The translations under genes and the position numbers were made by a program. The notes beneath the pieces are model-generated. The model worked only from the letters and a program-made list of their open reading frames with translations. It did not search any database and was not told the origin of the DNA. Positions 33,642 through 40,795 of a stretch of DNA of 64,000 bases are shown here, piece after piece. The stretch's first letter is position 1; every line of letters begins with the position of its first letter. Location of the stretch: assembly GCA_017464305.1 (NCBI GenBank), contig JAFUDS010000024.1, forward strand, positions 186,001 to 250,000, in the 5' to 3' direction. The DNA is from Clostridia bacterium (GTDB lineage: Bacteria; Bacillota; Clostridia; Christensenellales; Aristaeellaceae).

Positions 33642-33705
33642 ATCCATAAGGAAACGCAGATGAAAGCAAATGGATGATCTGGTGGAAGAAAGGGGAGGAG
33701 GCCAT

Positions 33706-34026
33706 ATGGCGCTGAAGCATCTGGTGATGATGCGCTTGCAGCCCGGGGTTTTTACAGAGGAGGCGGAGCAGGAGTATCGGGAGACTTTCGCCGCTTTGCA
33801 GGCCGCGCTGCCGGAGGATATTCTCTCCGTTCGGGTGGAGCGTAACGTGGTGGAGCGGCCCCAGAACATGACGGTGCTGGTGGAGATGCTGCTCAAGGGC
33901 GAAGCATCCTTGCCGCTATATTTGCGCCACCCGCTGCATCAGGCCATCGGCGCGAAATATAACCCGGCGGTGGAAGCCATTGCTTCCTTTGACAGCTGGA
34001 TGGAGGAGGCAGGGGAGCAGGCATGA
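33706..34026 (+). CDS. Dabb (stress-responsive alpha/beta barrel) domain protein
   Basis: A 106-residue protein with the dimeric ferredoxin-like alpha/beta-barrel (Dabb) pattern: it begins MALKHLVMMRLQPGV and has the late HPLHQAIGAKYNPAVEAIASFD segment. Dabb proteins include stress proteins and small enzymes acting on aromatic or polyketide compounds; no catalytic role can be fixed here. GGGAGGAGG precedes ATG 33706. The stop overlaps the start of the alcohol-dehydrogenase gene (ATGA, 34023-34026), which implies a linked function. Confidence 0.78.
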   Translation: MALKHLVMMRLQPGVFTEEAEQEYRETFAALQAALPEDILSVRVERNVVERPQNMTVLVEMLLKGEASLPLYLRHPLHQAIGAKYNPAVEAIASFDSWMEEAGEQA

Positions 34027-35144
34027 GATCGATGGAAAATTATTCCCTGCGCCTGCCTGCCTGGACCATTGGCCCGGAGGCGCTGAAGCAGGTGCCAGCC
34101 ATCTGTGGCCCGGCGGGAAAGCAGGCGGTCATCATCGGTGGGCAGAAGGCCATGGCCGCCCTGGCGGATCAAATTGCCGCCGCAGCGGCGCCGGAAATTC
34201 GCATCCTGGCGCGCCTTTGGTATGGCGGGGAAGCCTCGGAGGAGAACATTCAGGCCCTGTTGAGCCAGGAGGCGGTGCAGGCCGCGGAGATGATATTTGC
34301 CGTGGGCGGGGGAAAAGCCCTGGATACCTGCAAGGCCCTGGGGTTCCGGACGGGAAAGCCGGTCTACGCCTTTCCGACCATTGCGTCCACCTGTGCTGCC
34401 TGCACGGCGGTTTCCATTCTGTATCACCCGGATGGCAGCTTTGCGGCACCCTGTTTCCTGCCGGGCCCTCCGATGCACACCTTTATTGATTCCACTGTCA
34501 TTGCCCAGGCGCCGCCCCGATACCTGTGGGCAGGGATGGGCGACACCTATGCGAAATATTTTGAGTCCACCATGTCCAGCCGGGGGGAGGATTTAGCCTG
34601 GTATCACGCCATGGGCGTGTCCGTCAGCCGGTCCTGCTTGGATCCCCTGTTGAAATATGGGGCCAAGGCCTATCAGGATCATCAGCGCGGCGAGGTGACG
34701 GAGGAGCTGACCCAGGTGATTCTGACCATCATCGTTACCACGGCGGTGGCTTCCATCCTGCTGACGGCGGATCGCATCATCGATTACAACACGGGGCTGG
34801 CCCACGCGATTTTCTACGCCCTGACCGCCTTCCCGGAGCTGAAGATCGAGGCGGAGCATCTGCATGGCGAGGTGGTGGGCTTCGGGGTGCTGCCTCTGTT
34901 GCTGGCGGATGGCCGGGAGGAGGATTTCCGGGCCATGTATGCCTTCAACCGGTCGGTAGGGTTGCCAGTCTCCGTAGAGGAGATTGGCATTACCCCGGCG
35001 CAGATGGCGGAGGTGTTGCCAGCGGTGCTGAAGATGCACGATATCGATCATAACCCCTATCCCATTACGCTTGATCTGCTGAAGGAGGCTTTCCGGAGGC
35101 TGCAAGAATATCATGAAAAAGAAAAGAAAGAAGGAACAAGATGA
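34023..35144 (+). CDS. Iron-containing alcohol dehydrogenase family protein (glycerol dehydrogenase-like)
   Basis: A 373-residue NAD(P)-dependent dehydrogenase of the GldA-like group. The nucleotide-binding region carries FAVGGGKALDTCKALG, followed by PTIASTCAACTAVSILYHPDG. Probable metal ligands are Asp in GMGDTYAKYFE, His in NTGLAHAIFYAL and His in EAEHLHGEVVGFG, matching the Asp-His-His set of GldA. The substrate is unknown. It overlaps both neighbours by ATGA: the Dabb gene upstream and the ABC binding-protein gene downstream (35141-35144), an unusual coupling of an oxidoreductase with a transporter. Confidence 0.87.
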   Translation: MRSMENYSLRLPAWTIGPEALKQVPAICGPAGKQAVIIGGQKAMAALADQIAAAAAPEIRILARLWYGGEASEENIQALLSQEAVQAAEMIFAVGGGKALDTCKALGFRTGKPVYAFPTIASTCAACTAVSILYHPDGSFAAPCFLPGPPMHTFIDSTVIAQAPPRYLWAGMGDTYAKYFESTMSSRGEDLAWYHAMGVSVSRSCLDPLLKYGAKAYQDHQRGEVTEELTQVILTIIVTTAVASILLTADRIIDYNTGLAHAIFYALTAFPELKIEAEHLHGEVVGFGVLPLLLADGREEDFRAMYAFNRSVGLPVSVEEIGITPAQMAEVLPAVLKMHDIDHNPYPITLDLLKEAFRRLQEYHEKEKKEGTR

Positions 35145-36133
35145 TGAAGAAACTGATTTCTCTGCTCCTGGCGCTGACGCTGTGCCTGCTGTCCCTTTCC
35201 GCCGCCTTTGCGGACGCGGAGGCTGGGAAGGCCTACAGGGCGGGCATTATCATGCTGATTGAAAACGGCGCGTTTCTGGACATGAAAACGGGTATCATCC
35301 AGGGACTGGCCGGCCTGGGCTATGTGGAGGGCGAAAACCTGACCATTGATTATCAGTGCGCCCAGGGGGACGCCACCAATCTCCAGACCATCTGCCAGAA
35401 CATGGCGGACAGCGATTATGATGTGGTCTTTACCATCGCCACCCCGCCGACCCAGGCCTTCGTTGGGCTGGAATCCTCGATTCCCAATGTGTTCTGCTCC
35501 GTGGCCGCGCCGGTGGCGGCAGGGGTCATGAGCGATCTGGACACGCCGGACATGAACGCCACCGGAACCTCCAACGCGATTCCCTCCGGGGATATCATTT
35601 CCATGGGTCTGCAGATTACGCCGGATGTAAAGACCTTTGGGCTGATCTACGCCACCAGCGAAGTGAACGCGGTGAACGCCATGAATACCGCCAAGAGCTG
35701 GTTGGACGCCAATGGATATGCTTATGTGGAAAAGACCGTCGCTAATTCTGGCGAGGTGCAGACCGCGACGCAGGCGGTGCTGGACCAGGGAGCGGACGTA
35801 CTGTTCATCGCCAACGACTCCGTGGTGCAGGCGGCGGTGGATATCTTGGCTGAGCTGGCGACGGAGGAGGGTGTGCCCACCTACTGCTGCTCCGCCACTA
35901 CTGTGCAGTCTGGCTGCTTGGCGACGCTGGCCATGAGCGATATCTACATTGGGGAAGAAACCGCGAAGATCGCTGACCTGGTGCTGAATGGCACCCCCGT
36001 GGCGGAGATCCCCGCGGAGGTCGTGCCCGCCAATATCGTCTCCATCAATCAGGATACGCTGGCTGCCCTGGGGCTGGAAGTGCCGGCTTCCCTGAGCGAG
36101 CTGGGCGAAGTGCAGTATCTGACTGCGAACTGA
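35141..36133 (+). CDS. ABC transporter substrate-binding protein (TrpX-like)
   Basis: A 330-residue exported binding protein of the ABC_sub_bind family that includes TrpX. It has signal peptide MMKKLISLLLALTLCLLSLSAAFA-DA, again without a lipobox cysteine. The two-lobed periplasmic-binding fold shows IIMLIENGAFLDMKTGIIQGLAGLGY, DYDVVFTIATPPTQAF and QGADVLFIANDSVVQAAVDIL. In streptococci related TrpXYZ systems take up tryptophan, but the ligand here is not shown. It overlaps the upstream dehydrogenase gene and is followed by a terminator-like hairpin before the permease gene. Confidence 0.87.
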   Translation: MMKKLISLLLALTLCLLSLSAAFADAEAGKAYRAGIIMLIENGAFLDMKTGIIQGLAGLGYVEGENLTIDYQCAQGDATNLQTICQNMADSDYDVVFTIATPPTQAFVGLESSIPNVFCSVAAPVAAGVMSDLDTPDMNATGTSNAIPSGDIISMGLQITPDVKTFGLIYATSEVNAVNAMNTAKSWLDANGYAYVEKTVANSGEVQTATQAVLDQGADVLFIANDSVVQAAVDILAELATEEGVPTYCCSATTVQSGCLATLAMSDIYIGEETAKIADLVLNGTPVAEIPAEVVPANIVSINQDTLAALGLEVPASLSELGEVQYLTAN

Positions 36134-36150
36134 GTTTTAGGTGGATCAGA

Positions 36151-36182
36151 AATAAGCCTCCGGCAAGCCGGAGGCTTATTCT
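36151..36182 (+). terminator. Hairpin/attenuator between binding-protein and permease genes
   Basis: A perfect 14-bp stem AATAAGCCTCCGGC / GCCGGAGGCTTATT with an AA loop, followed by CTT. The short U-tract favours partial termination, giving more binding protein than permease. The rest of the gap (36183-36261) holds another small stem GGGAAG...CTTCCC. Confidence 0.75.
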
Positions 36183-36261
36183 TACCGATGCTTCCGCCAG
36201 AGAAAAGGGAAGAAAGCGCTCGCGCCTTCCCGTGGCATGAAAACGAGGGAGGAAGTTCTCC

Positions 36262-37155
36262 ATGAAACTCCTGATTGGTTCTCTCCAGCTGGGATTGCTC
36301 TATGGCGTGCTGGCCCTGGGCATCTACATCAGCTTTCGAATTCTCTCCACGCCGGATTTGACGACGGAGGGAAGCTTTGCCTTCGGCCTGTCGGTTTCCG
36401 CCGCGGTGACCGCCATGGGCCATCCCGTGCTGGCGCTGTTTGCGGCCCTGCTGGCGGGGGCTTGCGCGGGGGCGGTGACGGGCATTTTGCAAACCCGCTA
36501 TCGCATCCATCCGATTCTCTCCGGCATCATTACCATGAGCGGGCTTTATTCCGTCAATCTGATGGTGCTGGGGGGCTCCCCCAACCTGTCCCTGGTGCGG
36601 GCGCAGACCATCTTCAAGCTGATTCCTTTCCTTTCCAAGAACGACGCCATGACGGTGCTGCCCATTGTGATGGCGGTGCTCTGCGGCGGACTCATCATCC
36701 TGCTGTTTCATACGCATATCGGGATGTGTATCCGGGCGGTAGGGGACAACGAGGAGATGGTTCGCGCCTCCTCCATTAACGTGGACGTCTGCAAGATCAT
36801 CGCCTTCTGCCTCTCCAATGCCTTGATTGCTCTTTCCGGCGCCCTGATCGCCCAGTATCAGGGCTATGCGGATATCTCCTCCAGCACGGGCATCCTGGTG
36901 GTGGGGCTGGCCTCCGTCATCATTGGGGAAGCGATCTTTGGTCGGCGGGGCGTGACCCTGGGGTTCATCTCCGCCCTGACGGGCTCCATCATTTATCGGT
37001 ATATCATCGCCCTGGCCACCCGTTATAGCCCGCTGGACGCCTATATGCTGAAGCTGGTATCCGCCGTGATCGTGGGCTTTACCCTGGCCATGCCCGCCAT
37101 CAAGCGGAATGTGGCCCTGAGCAGGCAGAAGAGGGGAGGCAAGCGGCATGCTTGA
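36262..37155 (+). CDS. ABC transporter permease (TrpY-like, LivH fold)
   Basis: A 297-residue permease of the branched-chain-transporter fold, typical partner of ABC_sub_bind proteins. It begins MKLLIGSLQLGLLYGVLALGIYISFRILSTPDLTTEGSF and contains GNVDV-style contacts in VRASSINVDVCKIIAF and TGILVVGLASVIIGEAIFG. About eight hydrophobic segments are visible. Its stop lies eight bases inside the following ATPase gene. With its neighbours it forms a complete binding protein, permease and ATPase set. Confidence 0.88.
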   Translation: MKLLIGSLQLGLLYGVLALGIYISFRILSTPDLTTEGSFAFGLSVSAAVTAMGHPVLALFAALLAGACAGAVTGILQTRYRIHPILSGIITMSGLYSVNLMVLGGSPNLSLVRAQTIFKLIPFLSKNDAMTVLPIVMAVLCGGLIILLFHTHIGMCIRAVGDNEEMVRASSINVDVCKIIAFCLSNALIALSGALIAQYQGYADISSSTGILVVGLASVIIGEAIFGRRGVTLGFISALTGSIIYRYIIALATRYSPLDAYMLKLVSAVIVGFTLAMPAIKRNVALSRQKRGGKRHA

Positions 37156-37942
37156 ATTGATTCAGGCCCATCAGGTTTTCGAAAAGGGAACGCCCATTGA
37201 ACATATCGCGCTGAATCATCTGGATCTGCGGGTAGAGGAGGGGGAATTCCTCACCATTCTGGGCTCCAACGGCGCGGGAAAGTCCACCCTGTTTAATGCG
37301 ATTTGCGGCACCTTCCTGTTGACGGAGGGTCGCATCCTGCTGGACGGGGAGGAGATCACCTATCTGCCGGAGCATCGTCGGGCCCGGGTCATAGGCCGGG
37401 TGTTTCAGGACCCGATGAAGGGAACCGCGCCGAACATGACCATTGAGGAAAACCTCTCCTTGGCCCATTCCCGAGCCACCGCGAAGCCCCTGAGCTTCGC
37501 GCCCTCCCGCAAGCAGGTGGAGCTGTTTCGGGAGCGGTTAGCCGCCTTTGGCATGGGGCTGGAAAATCGGATGAGGACCAAGGTGGGGCTGCTGTCCGGT
37601 GGGCAGCGACAGGCGGTGACCCTGCTGATGTGCACCATCGTGCCCCCGCGGCTGTTGCTGCTGGACGAGCACACCGCTGCCCTGGATCCAGCCACAGCGG
37701 AGAAGGTGATGGAGATTACGGAGCAAACGGTGCAGGAGTATCATCTGACCACCATGATGATTACCCATAACATGGGCTCTGCTCTGAGCGTCGGAACTCG
37801 GACCATCATGATGGATGAAGGGAGTATTCTGCTGGATATCGCTGGGGAGGAGCGGGCGGCCACTACGGTGGAGGCTCTGCTGCAGTGCTATTCCGCGAAA
37901 AAGAATCGTGCCTTGGATAATGACCGGATGCTGCTGCAATAA
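37148..37942 (+). CDS. ABC transporter ATP-binding protein (TrpZ-like)
   Basis: A 264-residue ATPase. Walker A is GSNGAGKST, the signature is LSGGQRQAVTLLM, and Walker B is LLLLDEHTAALDP, with DEHTAALDP being typical of the TrpZ-type group instead of DEPT. Its start overlaps the permease stop by eight bases. It is the last gene of the operon that starts with the Dabb protein; no hairpin terminator was recognised before the metA promoter 28 bases downstream. Confidence 0.9.
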   Translation: MLELIQAHQVFEKGTPIEHIALNHLDLRVEEGEFLTILGSNGAGKSTLFNAICGTFLLTEGRILLDGEEITYLPEHRRARVIGRVFQDPMKGTAPNMTIEENLSLAHSRATAKPLSFAPSRKQVELFRERLAAFGMGLENRMRTKVGLLSGGQRQAVTLLMCTIVPPRLLLLDEHTAALDPATAEKVMEITEQTVQEYHLTTMMITHNMGSALSVGTRTIMMDEGSILLDIAGEERAATTVEALLQCYSAKKNRALDNDRMLLQ

Positions 37943-37969
37943 GAAGGGCACGGCGGTCAGAATTCCCTA

Positions 37970-37998
37970 TTGACACCATAGGAAATTCTGGTTACAAT
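37970..37998 (+). promoter_or_regulatory. Promoter of the metA transcript
   Basis: A perfect TTGACA (37970-37975) and TACAAT (37993-37998) with a 17-base spacer. The untranslated leader to metA would be about 180 bases and contains a short ORF. Confidence 0.82.
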
Positions 37999-38031
37999 GC
38001 TGAATCATTGCTTTTGAAGGGGGTGAGCCGC

Positions 38032-38106
38032 ATGATTCGCAACGCCTTGTTGCGGTGCCGGATGTGGGCCGGGGAGCGGAATCCTGTGGCCCGCGCCTGG
38101 GCGTAA
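38032..38106 (+). CDS. Putative 24-residue leader peptide upstream of metA
   Basis: ATG 38032 is preceded by GAAGGGGGTGAGCC, a strong ribosome site at good spacing, and is followed by 23 codons and TAA. The peptide contains five arginines, one cysteine, two tryptophans and two methionines (MIRNALLRCRMWAG...). It lies wholly inside the metA leader, soon after the promoter. It is too short to be found by normal gene callers. The position suggests translation-dependent control of metA, but no terminator/antiterminator pair was proven. It could also be spurious. Confidence 0.45.
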   Translation: MIRNALLRCRMWAGERNPVARAWA

Positions 38107-38122
38107 CCTCGTGTTGATCCTG

Positions 38123-38170
38123 TCTTATCCAAGAGGGCGCGGCGCCTTTTGATCGAATAAAAAAATAAGA
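38123..38170 (+). promoter_or_regulatory. Folded segment just before metA
   Basis: TCTTAT (38123-38128) is complementary to ATAAGA (38165-38170) and encloses a GC hairpin (GGCG-CGG-CGCC with flanking A-U/G-U pairs). The first bases resemble the 5' end of the SAM-I riboswitch, but the segment is far too short and lacks its core, so a true S-box is not claimed. Confidence 0.3.
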
Positions 38171-38185
38171 AAGAGGTGCAGAGAG

Positions 38186-39121
38186 ATGCCGATTCGAATC
38201 AGCGATGAAATGCCTGTATCGCAGCGGCTGGAAGCGGAGCAGATCTTTGTGATGCATGAATCCCGGGCTGCCTCCCAGGATATCCGGGAATTAGAGGTCG
38301 CGATATTAAATATTATGCCCAATAAGGAGGACACGGAGCTGCAATTGCTGCGGCTCTTGTCCAACACGCCGCTGCAGGTGCGCCCCACCTTTTTGCGGCT
38401 GGATTCCCATATTTACAAACACACCTCGGAGGACTATCTGCAGAAATACTATCGATCCTTCTCCTCCGTGAAGGATTCGCGGTTCGATGGCCTCATCATT
38501 ACCGGCGCGCCGGTGGAGACCTTGCCCTTTACCGAGGTGGACTATTGGCAGGAGTTGACGGAGCTGATGGATTGGGCGGACAGCCATGTGACGGCTACGC
38601 TGCATCTGTGCTGGTCCGCCCAGGCAGGGCTGTATTACCATTATGGCATTGAAAAGCACCCCCTGCCTGTCAAGCTGTCCGGGGTCTATTCCCATCGCAC
38701 CCTGTTTCGGGAGGAGCCGCTGACCCGGGGCTTTAATGATATTTTCCACGCGCCTCATTCCCGCTACACCGGGCTGCTGAAGGAGGAGGTACAGCGGCAT
38801 CGGGAGCTGGACATCCTGGCGGAATCCGACGTGGCAGGCATTTACCTGGTGCACGATCGGGAGAAGCGCCGGCTTTTTGTGACGGGGCATCCGGAGTACA
38901 GTCGGGCTACCCTGGCCAATGAATATACCCGGGATCTGGCGAAGGGGATTCAACCCGCCGTGCCGGTCCATTATTTCCCGGGGGATCTGCCCGCTGGCAT
39001 TCCCCAATTCCAGTGGAAGGCCCATGCCAATTTGCTTTTTTCCAATTGGCTGAATTACGAGGTGTATCAGCAAACCCCCTTCCTGCTGCATGAGGTGGGC
39101 AGCGTGGTGACTGCAGATTGA
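38186..39121 (+). CDS. metA: Homoserine O-acetyltransferase, MetA type
   Basis: A 311-residue acyltransferase that activates homoserine in methionine synthesis. The catalytic cysteine is Cys142 (HLCWSAQ), and His235 and Glu237 are in TGHPEY, all at the standard MetA numbering. Residue 111 is glutamate (TGAPVETLPF). In MetA proteins Glu111 goes with acetyl-CoA and Gly111 with succinyl-CoA, so an acetyltransferase is predicted despite the common succinyltransferase name. The next gene, an O-acetylhomoserine sulfhydrylase, agrees. GAAAGAGG precedes ATG 38186. Confidence 0.94.
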   Translation: MPIRISDEMPVSQRLEAEQIFVMHESRAASQDIRELEVAILNIMPNKEDTELQLLRLLSNTPLQVRPTFLRLDSHIYKHTSEDYLQKYYRSFSSVKDSRFDGLIITGAPVETLPFTEVDYWQELTELMDWADSHVTATLHLCWSAQAGLYYHYGIEKHPLPVKLSGVYSHRTLFREEPLTRGFNDIFHAPHSRYTGLLKEEVQRHRELDILAESDVAGIYLVHDREKRRLFVTGHPEYSRATLANEYTRDLAKGIQPAVPVHYFPGDLPAGIPQFQWKAHANLLFSNWLNYEVYQQTPFLLHEVGSVVTAD

Positions 39122-39125
39122 TGCT

Positions 39126-39166
39126 TCAGGACTCATAGATAAATCCTATGGGTCCTGATTTGTTTT
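39126..39166 (+). terminator. Terminator after metA
   Basis: TCAGGACTCATAG (39126-39138) pairs with CTATGGGTCCTGA (39146-39158) over 13 bp with one G-U, followed by TTTGTTTT. Confidence 0.85.
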
Positions 39167-39171
39167 ATGTA

Positions 39172-39201
39172 TTGGACAGAATTCTCATTCTTCGATACAA
39201 T
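39172..39201 (+). promoter_or_regulatory. Promoter of the O-acetylhomoserine sulfhydrylase gene
   Basis: TTGGAC (39172-39177) and TACAAT (39196-39201), spacer 18 bases, 34 bases before the ATG. Confidence 0.6.
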
Positions 39202-39234
39202 GCGGTCATTCCAAAACGAGAGGAGATTTCAACC

Positions 39235-40539
39235 ATGTCAGATATTAAGAATTCCGCCAACTGGTCCTTCGAAACCAAGCAGCTGCACATCGGCCAGGAG
39301 CAGGCCGATCCTGTGACCGACGCCCGGGCTGTGCCGATTTATGCGACTACCTCTTATGTTTTCCACAACAGCGAGCACGCGGCGGATCGCTTCGGTCTGC
39401 GGGACGCGGGGAACATCTATGGCCGGTTGACCAACCCCACCCAGGGGATCTTTGAGGCCCGCATCGCCGCCCTGGAAAACGGCAGCGCCGCCCTGGCGGT
39501 GGCCTCCGGCGCGGCGGCCATCAGCTATACCTTCCAGGCCCTGGCCAAGGCGGGGGAGCATATCGTCGCCTCCAAGACGATCTATGGTGGTACCTTTAAC
39601 CTGCTGGAGCACACCCTGCCCCTGACCAACAATATCACCACCACCTTTGTGGATCCGGATGTAGAGGGCAGCTTCGAGGAAGCGATTCAGCCCAACACCA
39701 AGGCCATCTTTATTGAGACCCTGGGCAACCCCAACTCCAACATCATCGACATCGAGAAGGTGGCGGAGATCGCCCATCGCTACGGCATCCCGCTGGTGGT
39801 GGATTCCACCTTTGCCACGCCTTACCTGGTGCGGCCCATTGATTACGGCGCGGACATCGTGGTTCATTCCGCCACGAAGTTCATCGGCGGCCATGGCACG
39901 GCCATTGGTGGCGTCATCGTAGAGGGCGGCAAGTTCGATTGGAAGGCCAGTGGAAAGTATCCCTGGATCAGCGAGCCCAACCCCAGCTATCACGGCATCT
40001 CCTTCTATGACGCGGTGGGCCCGGCGGCCTTTGCCACCTATATTCGGGCCATCCTGCTGCGGGACACGGGCGCGACCCTGTCTCCCTTCCATGCCTTCAT
40101 CTTCCTGCAGGGGCTGGAGACCCTGTCCCTCCGGGTGGAGCGGCATGTGGAAAACGCCCTGAAGATTGTGGACTATCTCAGCAAGCATCCCCAGGTGGAG
40201 GCGGTGCATCATCCCGCCCTGCCCTCCGAGCCTAGCCACGCCCTGTATCAGAAGTATTTCCCCAATGGTGGCGGCAGCATCTTTACCTTTGAAATCAAGG
40301 GCGACAGCGATACTGCTAAGAAGTTTATCGACAATCTGGCCATCTTCTCCCTGCTGGCCAACGTGGCGGATGTGAAGTCCTTGGTGATCCATCCCTTCAC
40401 CACCACCCATAGCCAGCTGACGGAGGAGGAGCTGCTGGATCAGGGCATCAAGCCCAACACCATCCGCCTCTCCATCGGCACGGAGAACGTGAACGACCTG
40501 ATTGCCGCCCTGGAGGCTGCTTTTTCGGCGGTGAAATAA
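39235..40539 (+). CDS. metY: O-acetylhomoserine sulfhydrylase (PLP-dependent)
   Basis: A 434-residue Cys/Met-metabolism PLP enzyme that makes homocysteine from O-acetylhomoserine and sulfide. It starts NWSFETKQLHIGQEQADPVTDARAVPIYATTSYVF, a sulfhydrylase pattern, and has YGRLTNPTQGIFEARIAALE, ETLGNPNSNIIDIEKVAEIAH and the PLP-binding lysine in VVHSATKFIGGHG. The length (over 420 residues, with an insertion after the PLP site) distinguishes it from cystathionine synthases of about 380. It has its own promoter and GAGAGGAG ribosome site, but its adjacency to metA completes a short methionine route. Confidence 0.94.
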   Translation: MSDIKNSANWSFETKQLHIGQEQADPVTDARAVPIYATTSYVFHNSEHAADRFGLRDAGNIYGRLTNPTQGIFEARIAALENGSAALAVASGAAAISYTFQALAKAGEHIVASKTIYGGTFNLLEHTLPLTNNITTTFVDPDVEGSFEEAIQPNTKAIFIETLGNPNSNIIDIEKVAEIAHRYGIPLVVDSTFATPYLVRPIDYGADIVVHSATKFIGGHGTAIGGVIVEGGKFDWKASGKYPWISEPNPSYHGISFYDAVGPAAFATYIRAILLRDTGATLSPFHAFIFLQGLETLSLRVERHVENALKIVDYLSKHPQVEAVHHPALPSEPSHALYQKYFPNGGGSIFTFEIKGDSDTAKKFIDNLAIFSLLANVADVKSLVIHPFTTTHSQLTEEELLDQGIKPNTIRLSIGTENVNDLIAALEAAFSAVK

Positions 40540-40628
40540 CCGAGACGCCCGGGGAAGGGAGCGAACCCCTCTCCCCGTTGCGATTAAAAACAGCGATAAA
40601 GGATTTCGGAACCTCCTTCCTGATCCCT

Positions 40629-40668
40629 GGACGCCAGCGACACCATCCCCGCTGGCGTCCTCTTTTTT
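40629..40668 (+). terminator. Terminator after metY
   Basis: GGACGCCAGCG (40629-40639) pairs perfectly with CGCTGGCGTCC (40650-40660), followed by TCTTTTTT. It lies 90 bases after the metY stop; nothing else was recognised in 40540-40628. Confidence 0.9.
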
Positions 40669-40713
40669 CATTTTCCAGGGGCTGTTGAGGCTGCTGGGCC
40701 GAAAAAATATGCC

Positions 40714-40743
40714 TTGTGAAAGCGGGGAAAGATATGGTATATT
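40714..40743 (+). promoter_or_regulatory. Candidate glgA promoter
   Basis: TTGTGA (40714-40719) and TATATT (40738-40743), spacer 18 bases, 52 bases before the glgA ATG. Confidence 0.55.
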
Positions 40744-40795
40744 GAAGGGGCCGATAGGCAGTGAAAACAGACTGAGAAAAAGAGGGAGAAGCAAA

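Noticed and set aside
38123-38170. SAM-I (S-box) riboswitch before metA
   Set aside because: Only the first few bases and a short closing stem resemble it. The segment is about 48 nt, less than half the needed length, and the kink-turn and SAM-binding core are missing.
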